This document shows, in pieces, positions 35,877 through 49,275 of a stretch of 64,000 bases of DNA. Numbering within the stretch: the first letter of the stretch is position 1; each line of letters starts with the position of its first letter. Source of the stretch: Numida meleagris. Lineage: Eukaryota > Chordata > Aves > Galliformes > Numididae. The translations under genes were made by a program, and so were the position numbers. The notes beneath the pieces were generated by a model. That model ran no database searches. It saw only the letters and a list, made by a program, of their open reading frames with translations, and was not told where the DNA came from. The stretch is taken from assembly GCF_002078875.1 (NCBI RefSeq), contig NC_034409.1:11441399-11505398 (forward strand), in the 5' to 3' direction.

Positions 35877-38800
35877 TTTACAGAAAACTACCAGCAATAT
35901 CTAATGATGTTTCAGCTTAGAATTTTTAGAGTATGAAGTATACATGAGCAAGTATTAATTGTCACGTATTGCTAAGGCAGTTTTCTGCTCATATATAAAT
36001 AAAGCATCTCAGTTTCATATAAATAGTCAAAGGCATATTAATTTCAAATTAATAAGATTCTTTTCATAAAAGCTTATATGTGTATTTCTGTCTTCCCCAT
36101 CTGCAGTGTATTTTCTCTCCTATTTTAATCTCTCTGTTAGCTACTGTTTGAGTCTCATCCATAGTTCATAAGAACAAAATGGTTCAGCAGGTAGGTTTTA
36201 AGATAGATCTGGACTCGATGAAGTATGATCATATTTTCTCTTGTAGCCTCTATACACTTACTGATACTTGGATCCTTGTTCTTTTTACTTACCTTTATAT
36301 AAGTTACTGGGTGAGGGAAACTGGTGACCCATTGCTCCCTCCCTTAGTCAATGGCCATTGGTAAGTGCTTGCAGAGGTTGAGCCCACTCAGTGTGTGGAA
36401 GCTGTCTTCTCTTTGCATCTTCATTGTTTTCCTAAATAATGATTTGATACAAGAGTTCAGGTTTACCTGACTAAGGGCAGGGGAAAAAAACATGAAACAA
36501 ACCAAAATCAAAAACAACAAGAGTCTTTAAAAGAGCAGGAGAATTCATAAAAGCTAGTCTACCATGCAATTTTCTCTTGTATTTCAATTACAGTGCGATT
36601 ACTAAGGTGAAAGTTTTAATTAAAACTTTTTTTGGTAGTCCAGGCATTTAAAATAGCTTTCACTCATGTATTTTTTGCTTTGTGTCTAATAATTGAGCAG
36701 GCTTTTGAATATGACATTAATTTGGATTATGTTTTGTGTCTTGAGTGACCAGCCTTTCAGTGTCTCAGGGACCTTCCCCCTCCTTTAAATTTCATTAGAA
36801 TTAATCAGTGGGCTGAAAGGTGTTTGGAAAGGCTTGATGGATAGTTGAACAAAAAACATTCTTGCTTAGGATCCATCTCATTAGTCAGGTATATGACAGA
36901 GTAAAGAGTTCATTATTGCAGCGCTCAGTATAATCTACTCCAAATTTGGAAAGCATTCCATTTTCAGTTTTTAATGAAAATTTTGAGTAGTTTGAGGTTT
37001 CCTGGTCACTGCTGTGTTCTTCAGACGTAAAAACACCAGAAAGTGGAAGTTGATGGAACCAGCTTTACAGTGGATGGGGAGAAACCACATCATCCTTCTT
37101 CACCCCACCACACTGTTGAATTTGATATTAGTGAAAGGTTCAGGTCCATGGGCTGCAGCTTTCCATGCATAATCCCAAGTCCAGGGGCTTGATCAGGATT
37201 TTCCAAGGGAAGTACTGAAGGAATCTTCCAAAGTGTATGGGGCTGTAGCACAAGAGGAAAGGTATTAGGTTTGACAGTGCCCATGTTAATTCAGTATTGC
37301 ACACTGGTATCAACTGATGTCTAACAATTGAAAAAAACAGCATGATATTTGTGTGGTTACTGAACTAAATCTGGCTAGCATAATGTATTAATCCAGATAA
37401 CATGAAGTACTCTCAGAATGTCCATCATTGTAAGAATGATGATTCAATTAAAATAATAGATTAAAACTCAGAGCTCTTCACAAGTCACAGAGAAGCACAG
37501 AAATGTGGGCCTTGCTAGCATAAACAGGGGTTAATGGTTGTATGGACAGCATAGTGCTCAGCAGTAGGAAGAATACAAAATGCATGGAAATGTCTTTCAA
37601 TTAAAAAAAAAGTTTTATCAATAGGAAGTTTGCTTTAGGTTCCTTCTGCCATTTGATCTCCTGCTTTCAGTTTGCTCCCAAGTAAAAATCAAATTCAAGA
37701 AATATCCTCTTCTAGATTTGCCCTCATTTGTATTATATTGACCTCTAATTTAATTTAGCTTTGATAGTGGTTTTCTTCAGCACTTTAGAATTTACTATTC
37801 TTGTGTTTAAGTCATATGATATTATCAGTTGCTAAACTGTTGACATGAGTTTGCATTAAATGAAATATGGTCTTGTGTATTTAAAGTATATAAAATATTT
37901 CTAATATTTATATTGACCCTTTGATCTCAGTTTAAAAGCTCCATGAAAAGTCTGACTGCAGTTCAGACACTCTTCTGCTGTAACACTGAATTACTGCAAG
38001 AGTGTTCTAAATTTGAGATGCTTTTACTGTTCATACTTTTCCAGTCATGCTTGATGTACTTAAGCAATGAAGTGGTAAACTCCTGCCCGGAGTTTTGGGG
38101 ATTTGTGCAGAGAAATACAAATTTACTCTTTAATTCTTGCTGGTAGAGGGTATTTGGAATACTTACAACATGTAGTGCAGAACGTAATTGCAAACAGGCA
38201 TGGGTGACTTCTCTCTTTTTTTCTTTCGGATGCTTACTTGGCATTATTGGATTTAACATGACCCGATGTAGTATGTTATTATATGCACTGTATGACATAC
38301 AAAGTTAAAACCAGTTCCATTTTAGGTCTTGAACAACTGATACTTGTTTAAGTAGAAAATAAGAGCAGTGTAGCATAGCCTGTCAGGGAAACAGTGTAAG
38401 CTGTTCATGAGTAAAACCTTGAAATTCTGCTTGCTTTCATCATCTATTTTATAAAACCAAAGAGTGAAAACAAATTTAAGTATTGGAAAGGATGTTTTAA
38501 AGGTTGTTTCTATATGTGCAATATTTTCTAATTTGATAATAGATATTTTGATTTGTAATCTAAATGACCTTCATCAACTTGAAAGAATTTCAGACAGGAC
38601 ACTTTGTGAAATTGTCCCCATTACAAATTTTACACATCATTTTAATCTGTGTGAAGAAATACAGCATGACCAGAATTTAGCAATGGAGTCTGGCCAACTA
38701 GATGGTGTCTCTGTCTCATCTTGTACTGTATTTCTCAACCTTTTCAGCGCAGTGTCCTTCATTTAAAGCAAAGAATTTTCACGCTTCTCTTTGATTTAGT

Positions 38801-39404
38801 ATTAAAGTGAAAACAAAAAAATATTAATGGAAATAAGCCTATGTAATTTATTAGTGTGTCTGTGTTTTAAAAAGTTAATGCTTAATATTCAGCCTTGAAG
38901 GTTAAAAGCTTTGCTATGCTTTGTATTTGATTTAATTATCTATCACCTTGCAGCCTGTCTTAATTACCTTTGTGAACCCATATGAACTCCAGAAAACCTC
39001 AGAAGTTCATGAATTCTCTAGCAACTGTCCAGTATTTGTTCAAAATAATATACCACGTAAATGGAAAACGTTAAATGTTGAAAGCTACATCTTTTCAACA
39101 AAGTCTGCTAAAGGGATGCAGAAACTGCCAGAAACCTAGGCTAGTATCCAAAAAGAAGTCAATAAATTGTTCCCAAGAATTGCATCTTAATGACAGTCAG
39201 TGGAAAGCAGAACTTTCTGTTTTATGAGCACTTGATGCAAAAACTGTAGTTTTTAAATCAAAATTTAATAAAAAATAGGTAAGCCAGCAATTTACTCAAT
39301 GACTGGGAGAAATTAGATTTTACACAAGTTTCACCATAATGGAGAAGGCCACACATAAGATTGATTGGCGTCTATGAACAGAACATAAGCTTCAGTTCTG
39401 GTTT
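35877..39404. other. Unique noncoding DNA between two CR1 tails
   Basis: No gene is recognised. The strongest local structures are a perfect 20-bp palindrome at 36610-36629 and a splice-bounded 50-nt segment at 36141-36190 ending in a start codon with good context. Open frames at 37.96-38.3 kb (minus, 111 codons) and 38.46-38.77 kb (plus, 100 codons) show no motif I recognise and lie in AT-rich sequence. Confidence 0.6.
36610..36629. repeat. Perfect 20-bp palindrome
   Basis: AAAGTTTTAATTAAAACTTT is its own reverse complement with no loop. All but two of its bases are A or T. It could extrude as a cruciform or be a dimeric binding site for homeodomain-type factors with TAAT cores, but that is inference. 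Confidence 0.9.
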
Positions 39405-39778
39405 GATCCTCCCAGGGTGAAGAGGAGGCTCAAGGGAGACCTTACTGCTCTCTACAACTCCCTGAAAGGAGCTTGTAGCAAGGTGGGGGTTGGCCTCTTT
39501 TCAGGTAACTAGTGATAGAACAAGAGGTAATGGCTTTAAGTTGTGCCAGGCGAGGTTAAGGTTGGATATTCGGAAAAAAAAATCCTCAGAAAAAGTGGTG
39601 AGGGATTGGAACAAGCTGGCTAGGGAAGTGGGGGAGTCACTGCGACTGGAGGTGTTAAAGAAAAAGGTAATGTGGGACTGAGGGACATGGTTTAGTGGGC
39701 ATGATGGTGATGGGTTAATGGTTGGTCTACATGATCTTAGTGGTCTTTTCCAACCTTAATGATTCCATGATTCTATTC
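39405..39778 (+). mobile_element. CR1 retrotransposon 3' end
   Basis: The end of CR1 ORF2 followed by the 3' UTR. The plus strand encodes the family pattern [11 protein letters not shown] (near 39505), RLRLDIRKK and [12 protein letters not shown]. The frame is open from 39490 to 39681 and closes at the position expected for the end of ORF2 or slightly before. The 3' end carries GTGATGGGTTAATGGTTGG, TTTTCCAACC and ATGATTCTATTC. The sequence begins in the region that normally reads AGGCTCAGGGGAGACCTTA, so the copy is about 370 bp long. Confidence 0.94.
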
Positions 39779-42700
39779 TAATATAGCCACAGTAACTTTT
39801 GAGTGATTAAATGCCAGTGGAGAGACAAGAAAGATGAGAAAGTAGGGAATGGTGAGGAAAGAGAGATTCTTTTCAGTAGTTATTCTTCATCTTATCCCTG
39901 CAAGATTGGGTTGCTTTTGCCTCCATAGAAGGGAAAACTATTCAAGATCCAGAGGTGTTTTCCCATGCATGGTGCAATACACCTGCTTCTGCCACATGGT
40001 CAGCACAGGGGTGCAGATTATTTCCCCTTCATACCATTTAAAATCCAAGTGCTGAGGCTCTAGAACTGCAAAAGGATTTGCACATATAACTGTTTGCACA
40101 TTGCTTATGTTTTCCGAGGTTAAGTTTTAGGTAAGAAAAGATTGTCTTCAAGTCTGTGCTTGCATCCATCCTTTCTCACTTTTCTATGACGTTTGTGTGG
40201 TCTCTAGCTGGTGTGGGAGTAGAACCACTAAGACAATTGCCTTTCCACTGTGTGGTGACATACCAGTCTTTTAAATACAGATGGAGACTGTTCCTTCTCC
40301 CTTCTAAGCATGTTCGCATCATTTGTATAGATTGTGAAATATGCAGCTTGTTGATAAGCACACTGGTAAATTTCCAGCACTAGAAATTCAAACTGTTATT
40401 CAACAATGAATAATGTTAACAGATAAATGTTTCCTGACCATGTTACAGCACAAGACAAAGATAGCTGGCATTACACAAATGAGGACAAAGAGAAGGAACT
40501 TTGCTATTCTGTGTGGCTGCTCAAATTACTAGGAAGCAAAAACTCTTAAAAGGAAAATTATTTTTTTCTAGTTTAGAGTCAATAAATATGACCAAAAGAG
40601 ACACTTTTCAAGTAATAAATCTTTAGAGCTCAGCATAAAACCTCAGAAAAGGCAATTTATACTATTAGCTTCAACCATAATTTTCTTTCTGTATGTGCAA
40701 ATCAATCTAAGCTTAATACATAATTCATGTATGTTAGTAAATTTATTTATTTTGATAGCATGGAAAGATAATGTCTAAACAGAAGGAAATGCGAAAGCAC
40801 AGCTACTCAGTAGGATCGTAAGATAGGATTGATTATCTTCAAGTGTATTCTGGATGTCATCAGTAGATGATATAATATAATTTAGCTCCATCACCAGTGT
40901 CACGCGAAATTTAAAAGGCAGTATCTAGTTAAAAGGCAGAGATGGTCTTATTTAGATCTCTACCTATTATCTTACCTCTGAAATAAATGGAAGAAAAGCC
41001 TATAGACTTTAAAACCCTCTTTATGTTGAAGGATGATGTTTAGAACTGTTAATTCGAAGCTGAGAAATTCTTCATTGGTCATGGGATTTTGTGATGATAT
41101 AAAGGGAACAACTTTGCAATTTCATTTCAATTCCTACTGTTTTTATTTTCCCAGCAACGTATTTAGCCTTCTTCATACAAATTTTTGTCTTCTGTAGTTC
41201 ATTGCAGACTAATATGTATCAGAGATGTCATCAAGTCTAAGACCAACATCTGGATAGAAAAAGATGATGTCATATGTCATAACCAAACATTTTTTTAAAA
41301 AAGCAGCCCAAGTAACTCTCCAGTAAATGTCACAGTAAAACCAGCAGGCATGAACGATCAGTGATTCAATCTTCAGTCATTCCTAGGGTGTCAACCTCAG
41401 GAGGTACCCTGCAGACATTGAGAGTTCAGGCCTCCCAGCACACACTGGGCAATGTGCTAGAGAGTAGTGTCCTACAAAGCATCTTAAGTTTGAGGGGCAG
41501 GAAATCCTGCTTCACAGCGTTCCAAACTCCCCCTCCCTACCAAAGTGGTATACTGATAGTCCCATCCAAATAAGGTAGGACTTACTTAGATATATGTGCA
41601 TACATGATATGTATACATCTACAGATGTTCATTTGCCACAAGGCAACAAACTCTTTGGATACTGTCTGAGAGAAGAAGATTGCACAGCATTGTTATTTAT
41701 TGAAGTATGAGAGGGGGAGATGTTTTCTTTACAAGATTCTCTAGGAAGAACTATGTAAGCGGGCAAATGGTTGGGTCAGCCACCTCCTGTGGTAACTCTG
41801 GGCCAGATTACATAAATCTTAGTGCTCCCTAAATTGTTGCTAATTTCTAATGTTTGTTTCATTGTCCTGCATGAAACATCTTTTATGATGTAAGGTGCAT
41901 TAATTTCCATTTAACAAATTATAAGATTGAGGGTTTATTTATTTATTTTTGGGGTTATGATTTTTGTTACAGTCTCACTGTTTTGAGGTATTTTAATGCA
42001 GCGCTTGTCAGAAGTGGTGAGATAGTTTTTATTTATTGAAGAAGTTGTTTGCCTACAGAAGATACTGTATCATGAAACAGGTCAATTTCCTGCAAAGTGA
42101 CAACTGGTTGTATCTAGAAGCTGCTGTCTGAGCTGAAAATACAGAAGTCAACATTATTTAATGCTGTTTTGATCTCCATGACACTGTTGGCTGTAACTTC
42201 TCATCCCTGTAGTATTGTCATTGAGGGTACGGGAATGACCTCCTGGATAATTTCCAAATAGACTTGTACTTGTGATTCATTATTCATTAAAGGAGACAAT
42301 CTATACAGCATTTTTAGGATAGTCTAGTATGGTGTGCTGCCTCATCCCTTGTTCTCTTTTCTGTTGATAACAATTGGAGGCTGGGTTTTCAGGCATAGAA
42401 GGGCAGCTTGTCTGAAACAAAGGCAAGAATATGACTGAAAAACTGTAAGGTCCTGTTTTAAAATGAAAATGCAGTGTTACACAGAATGAGTGTAACTAAC
42501 AGCACACAAGCCAAACACCTGGAGTCATGTCCCTCAGAACACATATGCTCTTATTGCTGCTCCCTTCACTTTGGCATCTAGGCAACGGCCATGTTGATAA
42601 ATCATAGAGCCATACTTACTAGCAAAAAAGCACACACAGACCTCCACTTCCACCAAACAAAAAATGGAACTTATTAGACCAGTTCCTCCATTAGCCCCTT

Positions 42701-43568
42701 TTTGATTGAGACTGATTACATTTAGAAATGTTCAGCAACCACTTCTGTAGTGAATTAGGTTGTAGCTGTCTTGAAGCTGAGTATTCAGAGGTGGTCCTGA
42801 CAAAAGTAGATAGAAAATTGGCATTTCTCACTGCCTCTGGATGAAGAGCAGAGCCCGTGGGTCATGCTGGCTGAGAAACCCAGGTGGCTGAATTGGCAAG
42901 GACAGAGGACATGTCTTTAGGAAGAATCTCCTGATAAAATAGGCTGCTTTATTCACAGTGATGATTATTGTGATGTGAAAGGAAAGAGTCTTGCAAAAAG
43001 CACTAACAAACAAATTATTAAAGGCAGCTGGAACAATAAAGTGAAAGAGATTAAGAGGTATATGTACTGCAGTTATTCTGATGCCCATGTTTGGTGTTTA
43101 ATTATGCCCATAATAGATGTTTTAGAAAACAGCAGAGGGACATCCTTTCTCATGTACTAAGCTTCTCTCGCACAAACATATACACTGGGGGATGTGAGTC
43201 AGCATTTTATTAATTGTACAAAATGTAAGATATCAAGATACTCAGTTTAATTTTGATTAATAATATTTCCCAGTCCAGAGTAAACAGCATGTCATTTTCC
43301 TAGAAATATTTTTCTGTTATATAAGTAGTGAATGGTTCTGCTTAATGTTGAATTTTGAATAATACAAATGTCACTATCTGAAATACCAGGCATCTGTGAC
43401 TTTTAGTACAGGCCCTTATTTGTCCTTCAAAGACCATAGTTCAGCAAATTACTTAGGCGTATACGTAGTTTCACGTGTGTGGACGCTCTTACTGATTTTA
43501 GTTTAAACTTATAAGCTTTAAAGCTCTAATTCGTTTAATTACATTACTGAACTAGGGCCAGAATTGTT

Positions 43569-43586
43569 AAAAAAAAAAAAAAAAAA
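43569..43586. repeat. Poly(A) tract, 18 nt
   Basis: Uninterrupted A run on the plus strand. No AATAAA and retroposed body were recognised immediately upstream, so it is not called a processed pseudogene tail. Confidence 0.94.
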
Positions 43587-44009
43587 CTTCTCGAATTGAG
43601 TTCTCAAAGATGCTATAACATTCAATTAAAATTTGTAAATCATTTATTATGGTATACGTCAGTACCCATTGTTAATTTGTACTTTGTTTACTGACAAGCC
43701 CAGGATAAAAGCCTTTGTGCCAGAAGTGGAACGTACGTTGCTTTGCAATGATTGCACTGTGTGACAGCCAAGGAGGGGCGTTTTTCTGTAGCAGTATTTT
43801 CCATTGTCACAGGATCATCGTACAACCACAGTGTCAATGGAAGGAGATGCAGACTATAGAATGATGGAGAAAGCCTTCACAGACTGATGAGAGTGGAAAA
43901 AAAAGTTGTAGAAGCAGAATGGGACATGATTTTCCTGCTTTTTTATTTTTTATTTTTGTAATACTTTTTAGGCAAAAAAGCTCCCTTGATGTTTTCTTAC
44001 CTGTAATTT

Positions 44010-44035
44010 TAAATAAACCACATATGGTTTATTTA
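44010..44035. repeat. 11-bp perfect inverted repeat with 4-nt loop
   Basis: TAAATAAACCA (44010-44020) and TGGTTTATTTA (44025-44035) are perfect reverse complements around CATA. It lies near the 3' end of the candidate minus-strand exon at 44001-44146, close to its donor site, where a stem could influence splice-site access. The structure is directly visible; the role is inference. Confidence 0.9.
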
Positions 44036-44157
44036 TATGACTCTCTAGGGTCAGGTCTATAACTAGTCGGAGCTTATTTAAGTTCGAGGTGTTGCTAGAG
44101 AGATAGCTTTGGCACATAGAGTGGTAGTTATCTGGAAATACATCCTCTGATGGAAGC

Positions 44158-44173
44158 AAAAAAAAAAAAAAAA
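44158..44173. repeat. Poly(A) tract, 16 nt
   Basis: Uninterrupted A run. On the minus strand it becomes a T16 pyrimidine tract ending close to a CAG acceptor at 44147-44149. Confidence 0.94.
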
Positions 44174-47100
44174 GAGCTAACACCAAAAACCACACTTGAA
44201 AGATACTGTGCCCTTTGAGGGTCAGTATAATCTTGTCAGTATTTAAAATGGATTTCAGTACTGGCAATATAACTGCAGTTGGTTCTGCACCAGATTCCTG
44301 GTTCAGTGAACAAAACTCAGAGTCTATGTCACTTTGAAGATAAAATAGTCTCTCTCAGGACGTACTGTCAAAAGTCTGATGAGATAAAGTGCTGAAGCTT
44401 TGACTGTTTCTTTAGTTATGCTTTGACTTCAGAGTCCTTTGGGTTATTCTTTATTAATCTGAAGAAATCACACCTTCTGGCTATTTCACACTGTTTGAAT
44501 TGCTAAACAAGCCTGACTACTCAATTTCTTATTCCAAAGGAGTCCTCTAGATGATATGAATGACCTCAGGCAGTATTTCTAATACCTGAAAGTATTTACC
44601 AGATTTAGGTACTAGATGTGTAGTCAGTATTACACAGGCTTATTATGGGAATTTCTTTGGAGGCGGAAAAGTCACAGTAGCAGTATTTTACTTTTTCAAG
44701 CACGATCCTCAGTACTGCATATAATCTTCAGTTCTCTGTGCTCTTGATCCTAACTAGCAAGGTACTGAAATTAATCACTCTTTCAAGTTACCTGTGGTTG
44801 CTAGTTTTCTTGGTTTTGGAGTATCACAGAATGTTCTGCTCCACCTTCCCTCATGGAAATTCTTAAACCCTACCTACAGGTATTGAGGCTTGAGAAATCC
44901 TTCTCACAGAGAACAAGGTGACTTCTTTATAAGTTTTTACTTTATGCATAGGCTTGATCTCAGTTGAATAATAGTAAATAGTAAATACGAATGATTTACA
45001 GAATCTGGAGAATAATAATGGGATTACTGGGGAAGTTTTTCTTTATATCACAATGTCGACTAAAAGCTGCCAGAGCCAAGCATGAGGAGAGTTCTCTTCC
45101 TACTGAGAATTTGTTGGGCTCTCCTATTTGTATTATTCACTGTCATGCTTATTGAATGTTGAAGTTACTTAATGCCTTAGGAGGCAGTGTATTTTCTTGA
45201 AATCTATTCATCCCAGAAGGCAGAAGATTCAATTCCTTCTTTTTACACTACTTAGTGTAGAGTAAAAGCAAGAATTCAAGGGGAACAATGCGAGAGGCTG
45301 GCAGTGCGTACTCTCTTGAGATTAATTGTTGTCTCAGGTTGGAGACATTTGCCTCATATTCCTTTATTCTAAAGTCCTTTTCTGTTTTTGTTTTACCATT
45401 TCAATTATACTGAGTAATTCTGCTCTGATAATAGCTTCTCTGAAAATAGATGTTGTTTGCTCTTACTTTATTAGCAGTGATTCCTGATGTAAAACGCTGT
45501 GGAGGATGAGAGATTTGTAACACAGTAGGTTATTTATTAGCTGCTGCAGTAGAGGAATTTGGCAGAAAACCATTCCAATCTACTGATTATTTTATGTTTT
45601 AGCAAAATAAGCTTAATACTTCAGATGAATTTCTAGTTGATCTGAGTATTTTTATCCTTCTATAAAAGAATTCCTTAGAGTATCTTCTTTAAAGGCTATA
45701 TCTGCAAGATCTCAAAAAAGCCTTCCGTTCCCTTCACTCGTTCTGTAGCTTTTTAGCCATTTTCCCATTCCTAGGTCATCCTGGATGTAGACTGTGCTCC
45801 AGAGGACTCTCATTTGCTCACCTTTTCCTTTTGCTTCTTTCAAGTCTATATAACCTCATACCTCAAATTCGATTTTTCTAACTACCACCTCTTAACAGTC
45901 ATCCTTGCTGGTCCTAATGGCTCAAGTCCTCCTGATGCATGCTGAGAATTAACGCTGGTTAGTTAGTGGGATGCAGAGAAATGGTGCAGTTCTTCAAGAA
46001 GATGCTAGTATGTGCTCTTAGAAATCTGTTGGGGTCACTCAAGTCAAACTGCAAATCAAAATGTAGTCATAGTGTAGAGCCTGAGTTGTCCTGCAGCAGT
46101 AAGTCCTAAGTATGGACATGAATGAGAGGCTATTTGTGGCAGTGTAGAACTTGATGCATGGAGCCATCATAACACTTACACAAGATTTCCATTGGGTTTG
46201 ACAGTCTGCACTGAATCACACAGCCCCACAGCTATTACTGGTACCTAGGCTGGCTGAAAAGTATATGTGTTTACATCTTTGTGAGCAGGATAGCAGAACA
46301 GATGTGTCGTGAAATTGGCAACAGTTTTCCATAAGAACCATCAGAAAATTGTGGGGAAAAGGCAGTTTTAGGGACAGCTCATTGCTCTGTGACAAAAACT
46401 AAAGAATTTTCATTAAAAAACATAAAGAAAACGAACCTTTTCATTCTGGGAAATAAAATACAGGGAAAAAATATCTGATCAGCTGCCTGAATTTTATTAA
46501 AAATATTTATTTGCTTTTCTTGCACCTACCTCCAACTCATTTATCTCCCATCTCACCTCATGCCATCTTATTCCTCTTCCGACCCTCACCACACACTTAC
46601 TTTATTCTGTTTGTTAGCTCCTCTGGCTGTACCAAATGCTTCTTATCTTGCTCCGTTTTCATGTGCTATCTCCAGCCACAGAATAAATTCCCTCACCTGT
46701 AAAGATTTACACCACTCAGTTGTTTCTCAGTTGTTTCTGAATAATCATTTTTTTTTAAGATCTTCAGACTTAACACCTGTGGTAATAAACATTGTTTATT
46801 CTTTCATTTATTAGATTCTTATTGCCCCCCAGGTAATCTTGCTTTTTACCTTTCCTTTGCATTGTAAATTCCCTTTCTATTGGTTCTCTAAGAATTTACA
46901 GTGCTTCTGTTTTCGTGAATCCGTGCCGGGCTTTCTGTTAATGATATTTGAGCTGATTTATTTAAATCTGTGGCCTTGAACAACTGCATGACCTTCAAAC
47001 ATGCTTTGAAATTGTGAAGTAAGCATTCAGGTTGATAAACAGTTTTTAGTGGAATCATCAAAAAGAAGTGATTTTATTTGTTGTGTCAGGGAGGAATATG

Positions 47101-49259
47101 CTTGTGATATTTAACTATATATTTTGGACATAAGATTTTCATCAAAAAGAATTCCACTTTAATATCAGATTTGTGACCATTTTCTTACTAGATCAAACCC
47201 TGCTGGTACTGTTCTGGAGAGGAAATATTGCTTATATAGATCCATTTTTATATGAATATGAAAGGCCATGAATATTTCCAGAATATTAATGACATTTAAC
47301 TCTGGTTATAATGTTACATCATACACTCTGCTCTCATTTTTTGTCTTCTCCCATTCTCTGGAGATGAATTCCCAAAGCAATAGAAACTAAAATTAATAAA
47401 TTTTAAAGCTTGGATATTTTTCTTATAAGAGTTGAATCAGAGCCAAGAAGAAAAGGAACAATCTCCTGACTGAATGATGTTCTGTAACAGAGATGTTGGG
47501 AGTAATTTGTTCAACTCATGCTAAAACAAACAAACAGAAGCTCTCTAAATGTATTTTATACTAACAGTGTTTCACGAAGTGTAGAGCATAAGCTGCAGAG
47601 GCAAAAAAGGTACTACCACTGAGGAACTTGTCTGTAGCTTATTCCATTTGTTTGATGGCACTATGGTACTTCACACAAATGTTTTTGAGAGCTGAATCTC
47701 TTTTCCAATATGGAAGATTTACTGTTTGTCCACCAAGATGCCTTTTATAATAAAATAATCCGTTTTCATTTATTAGTACCAGAATTTTCTGCCATTATTA
47801 TATGCTCCTGATTTTTCAGAGACTGGTGTAAGATGGAAAAAAAATTTACCATATCTCAAAATCGGTTATGAGAATTTCTACAAGAATATTGTTGCCCAAA
47901 TACTCCATTGCCATTATTTTAATGAAATTATATCACAACCAGAGAACTCCTGTTATTATTCCTGACATTTTGGGTAATGCAGAAATGAACACAGCAAATA
48001 AAGACATCAAACAAGTTGGTAGCTTTATCAATGTGCACTGGCTTTGTGGAATGTATTGGCATCATCAGTGTACGGTCCTAGGACCCTGCTGCTCTCATTA
48101 TGCCAATCAAAGTATTCTTTAACTCAGGCAACAGTTAAAACCCAGAAATCCTACATTCACTTTATGGAAAATAACCTGTAGAACAGGGCCTTAGTCACAA
48201 TATGGAATCCATTTACGCATATTCTAGTACAGCATATGGTTTCTCACAGTCAAAAAAATTGTTTCATAGTGAGTGGATGCAGTAATGAAACTTTAAGAAT
48301 AAACTTCTAATACTAAAATGTCTGATAACATCATTAAGGATTTTTTTATTATTCAGATCTTTCTATCTGAGAACCGGTGTCATTAAATAAAACTTCATTT
48401 CTCTAGCATTAGAAGCAAGAGGAATGACCCACCTGCCTAACTGTAAGGGCTTGATGTTATAAGACACGTGCTGGGGTATCCATAATATTGGCTTAGGACT
48501 GGCGGGTATTAACTTACACCTTCATGGGTATTTTTAGGCTAAAAGCTGGAGATAGGAAGGCTATCTAGAATCATTACATGAGATATTTGTGTTTACTGTG
48601 ATGTGGAGTTCAGTCTGGAAGTTAAGACAGCTGAGTAGTTGTCTATGCATGAACTAAGTCCATAGCATCCCATTACAGCAATTGGAGATATGGTCAGTAA
48701 GGCTTAGCTCGCGTGTGTGCTGTAAGTGTGCACTGCAGTTAGAGATGACGGAGTGTATCACCTGGCTTCCAGTTGCTATCCAGGAGCATGCAGTATCTCA
48801 CGACTTCTTTGTAGTATCTGTCAGTCCAGCTGCATATGCATAGGATGCCCTTAACAGTATTCAGATCTAACGCTTAAGCAACCGCATCCCATCCAGTGAA
48901 GGCTACAGACTATTCAGCTCACCAGGAAGAGTCTATCTTGCTTTCCACTGACTATTTTAATTAGATCACTATTAAGTGTAAAAGTATTGTTGATTCAGTT
49001 GACCACATATAGGTAGTCAGAACCACTGAGGTTACGTTGAAATATCCGAGACATCTGGTATATCTGTGTGGGCTTTCAGATGTGCCCTGGCATTCTAGAC
49101 TGGCAGCTGAAGGACAAGTGGACTTACTGTAGCACATGTAAGGGACACCAGGAATCTACGTGTAAGACATGGATGCAGTTCACTTTAGGTATCTTATTTT
49201 GTGAGTTGAATTCAGTCTGCCCTGTGCATTTCACTGAAACAGACCTTATCTTATTTAGT

Positions 49260-49275
49260 TATATATATATATATA
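49260..49275. repeat. (TA)8 microsatellite
   Basis: Perfect TA array, followed by further TATA-rich sequence to about 49320. Likely polymorphic and easily melted. Confidence 0.9.

Noticed and set aside
37963..38298. 111-codon minus-strand ORF
   Set aside because: No recognisable motif and AT-rich composition; overlapped by an unrelated plus-strand frame of similar quality.
43569..43586. Poly(A) run considered as a processed pseudogene tail
   Set aside because: No gene-like body or AATAAA found directly upstream.
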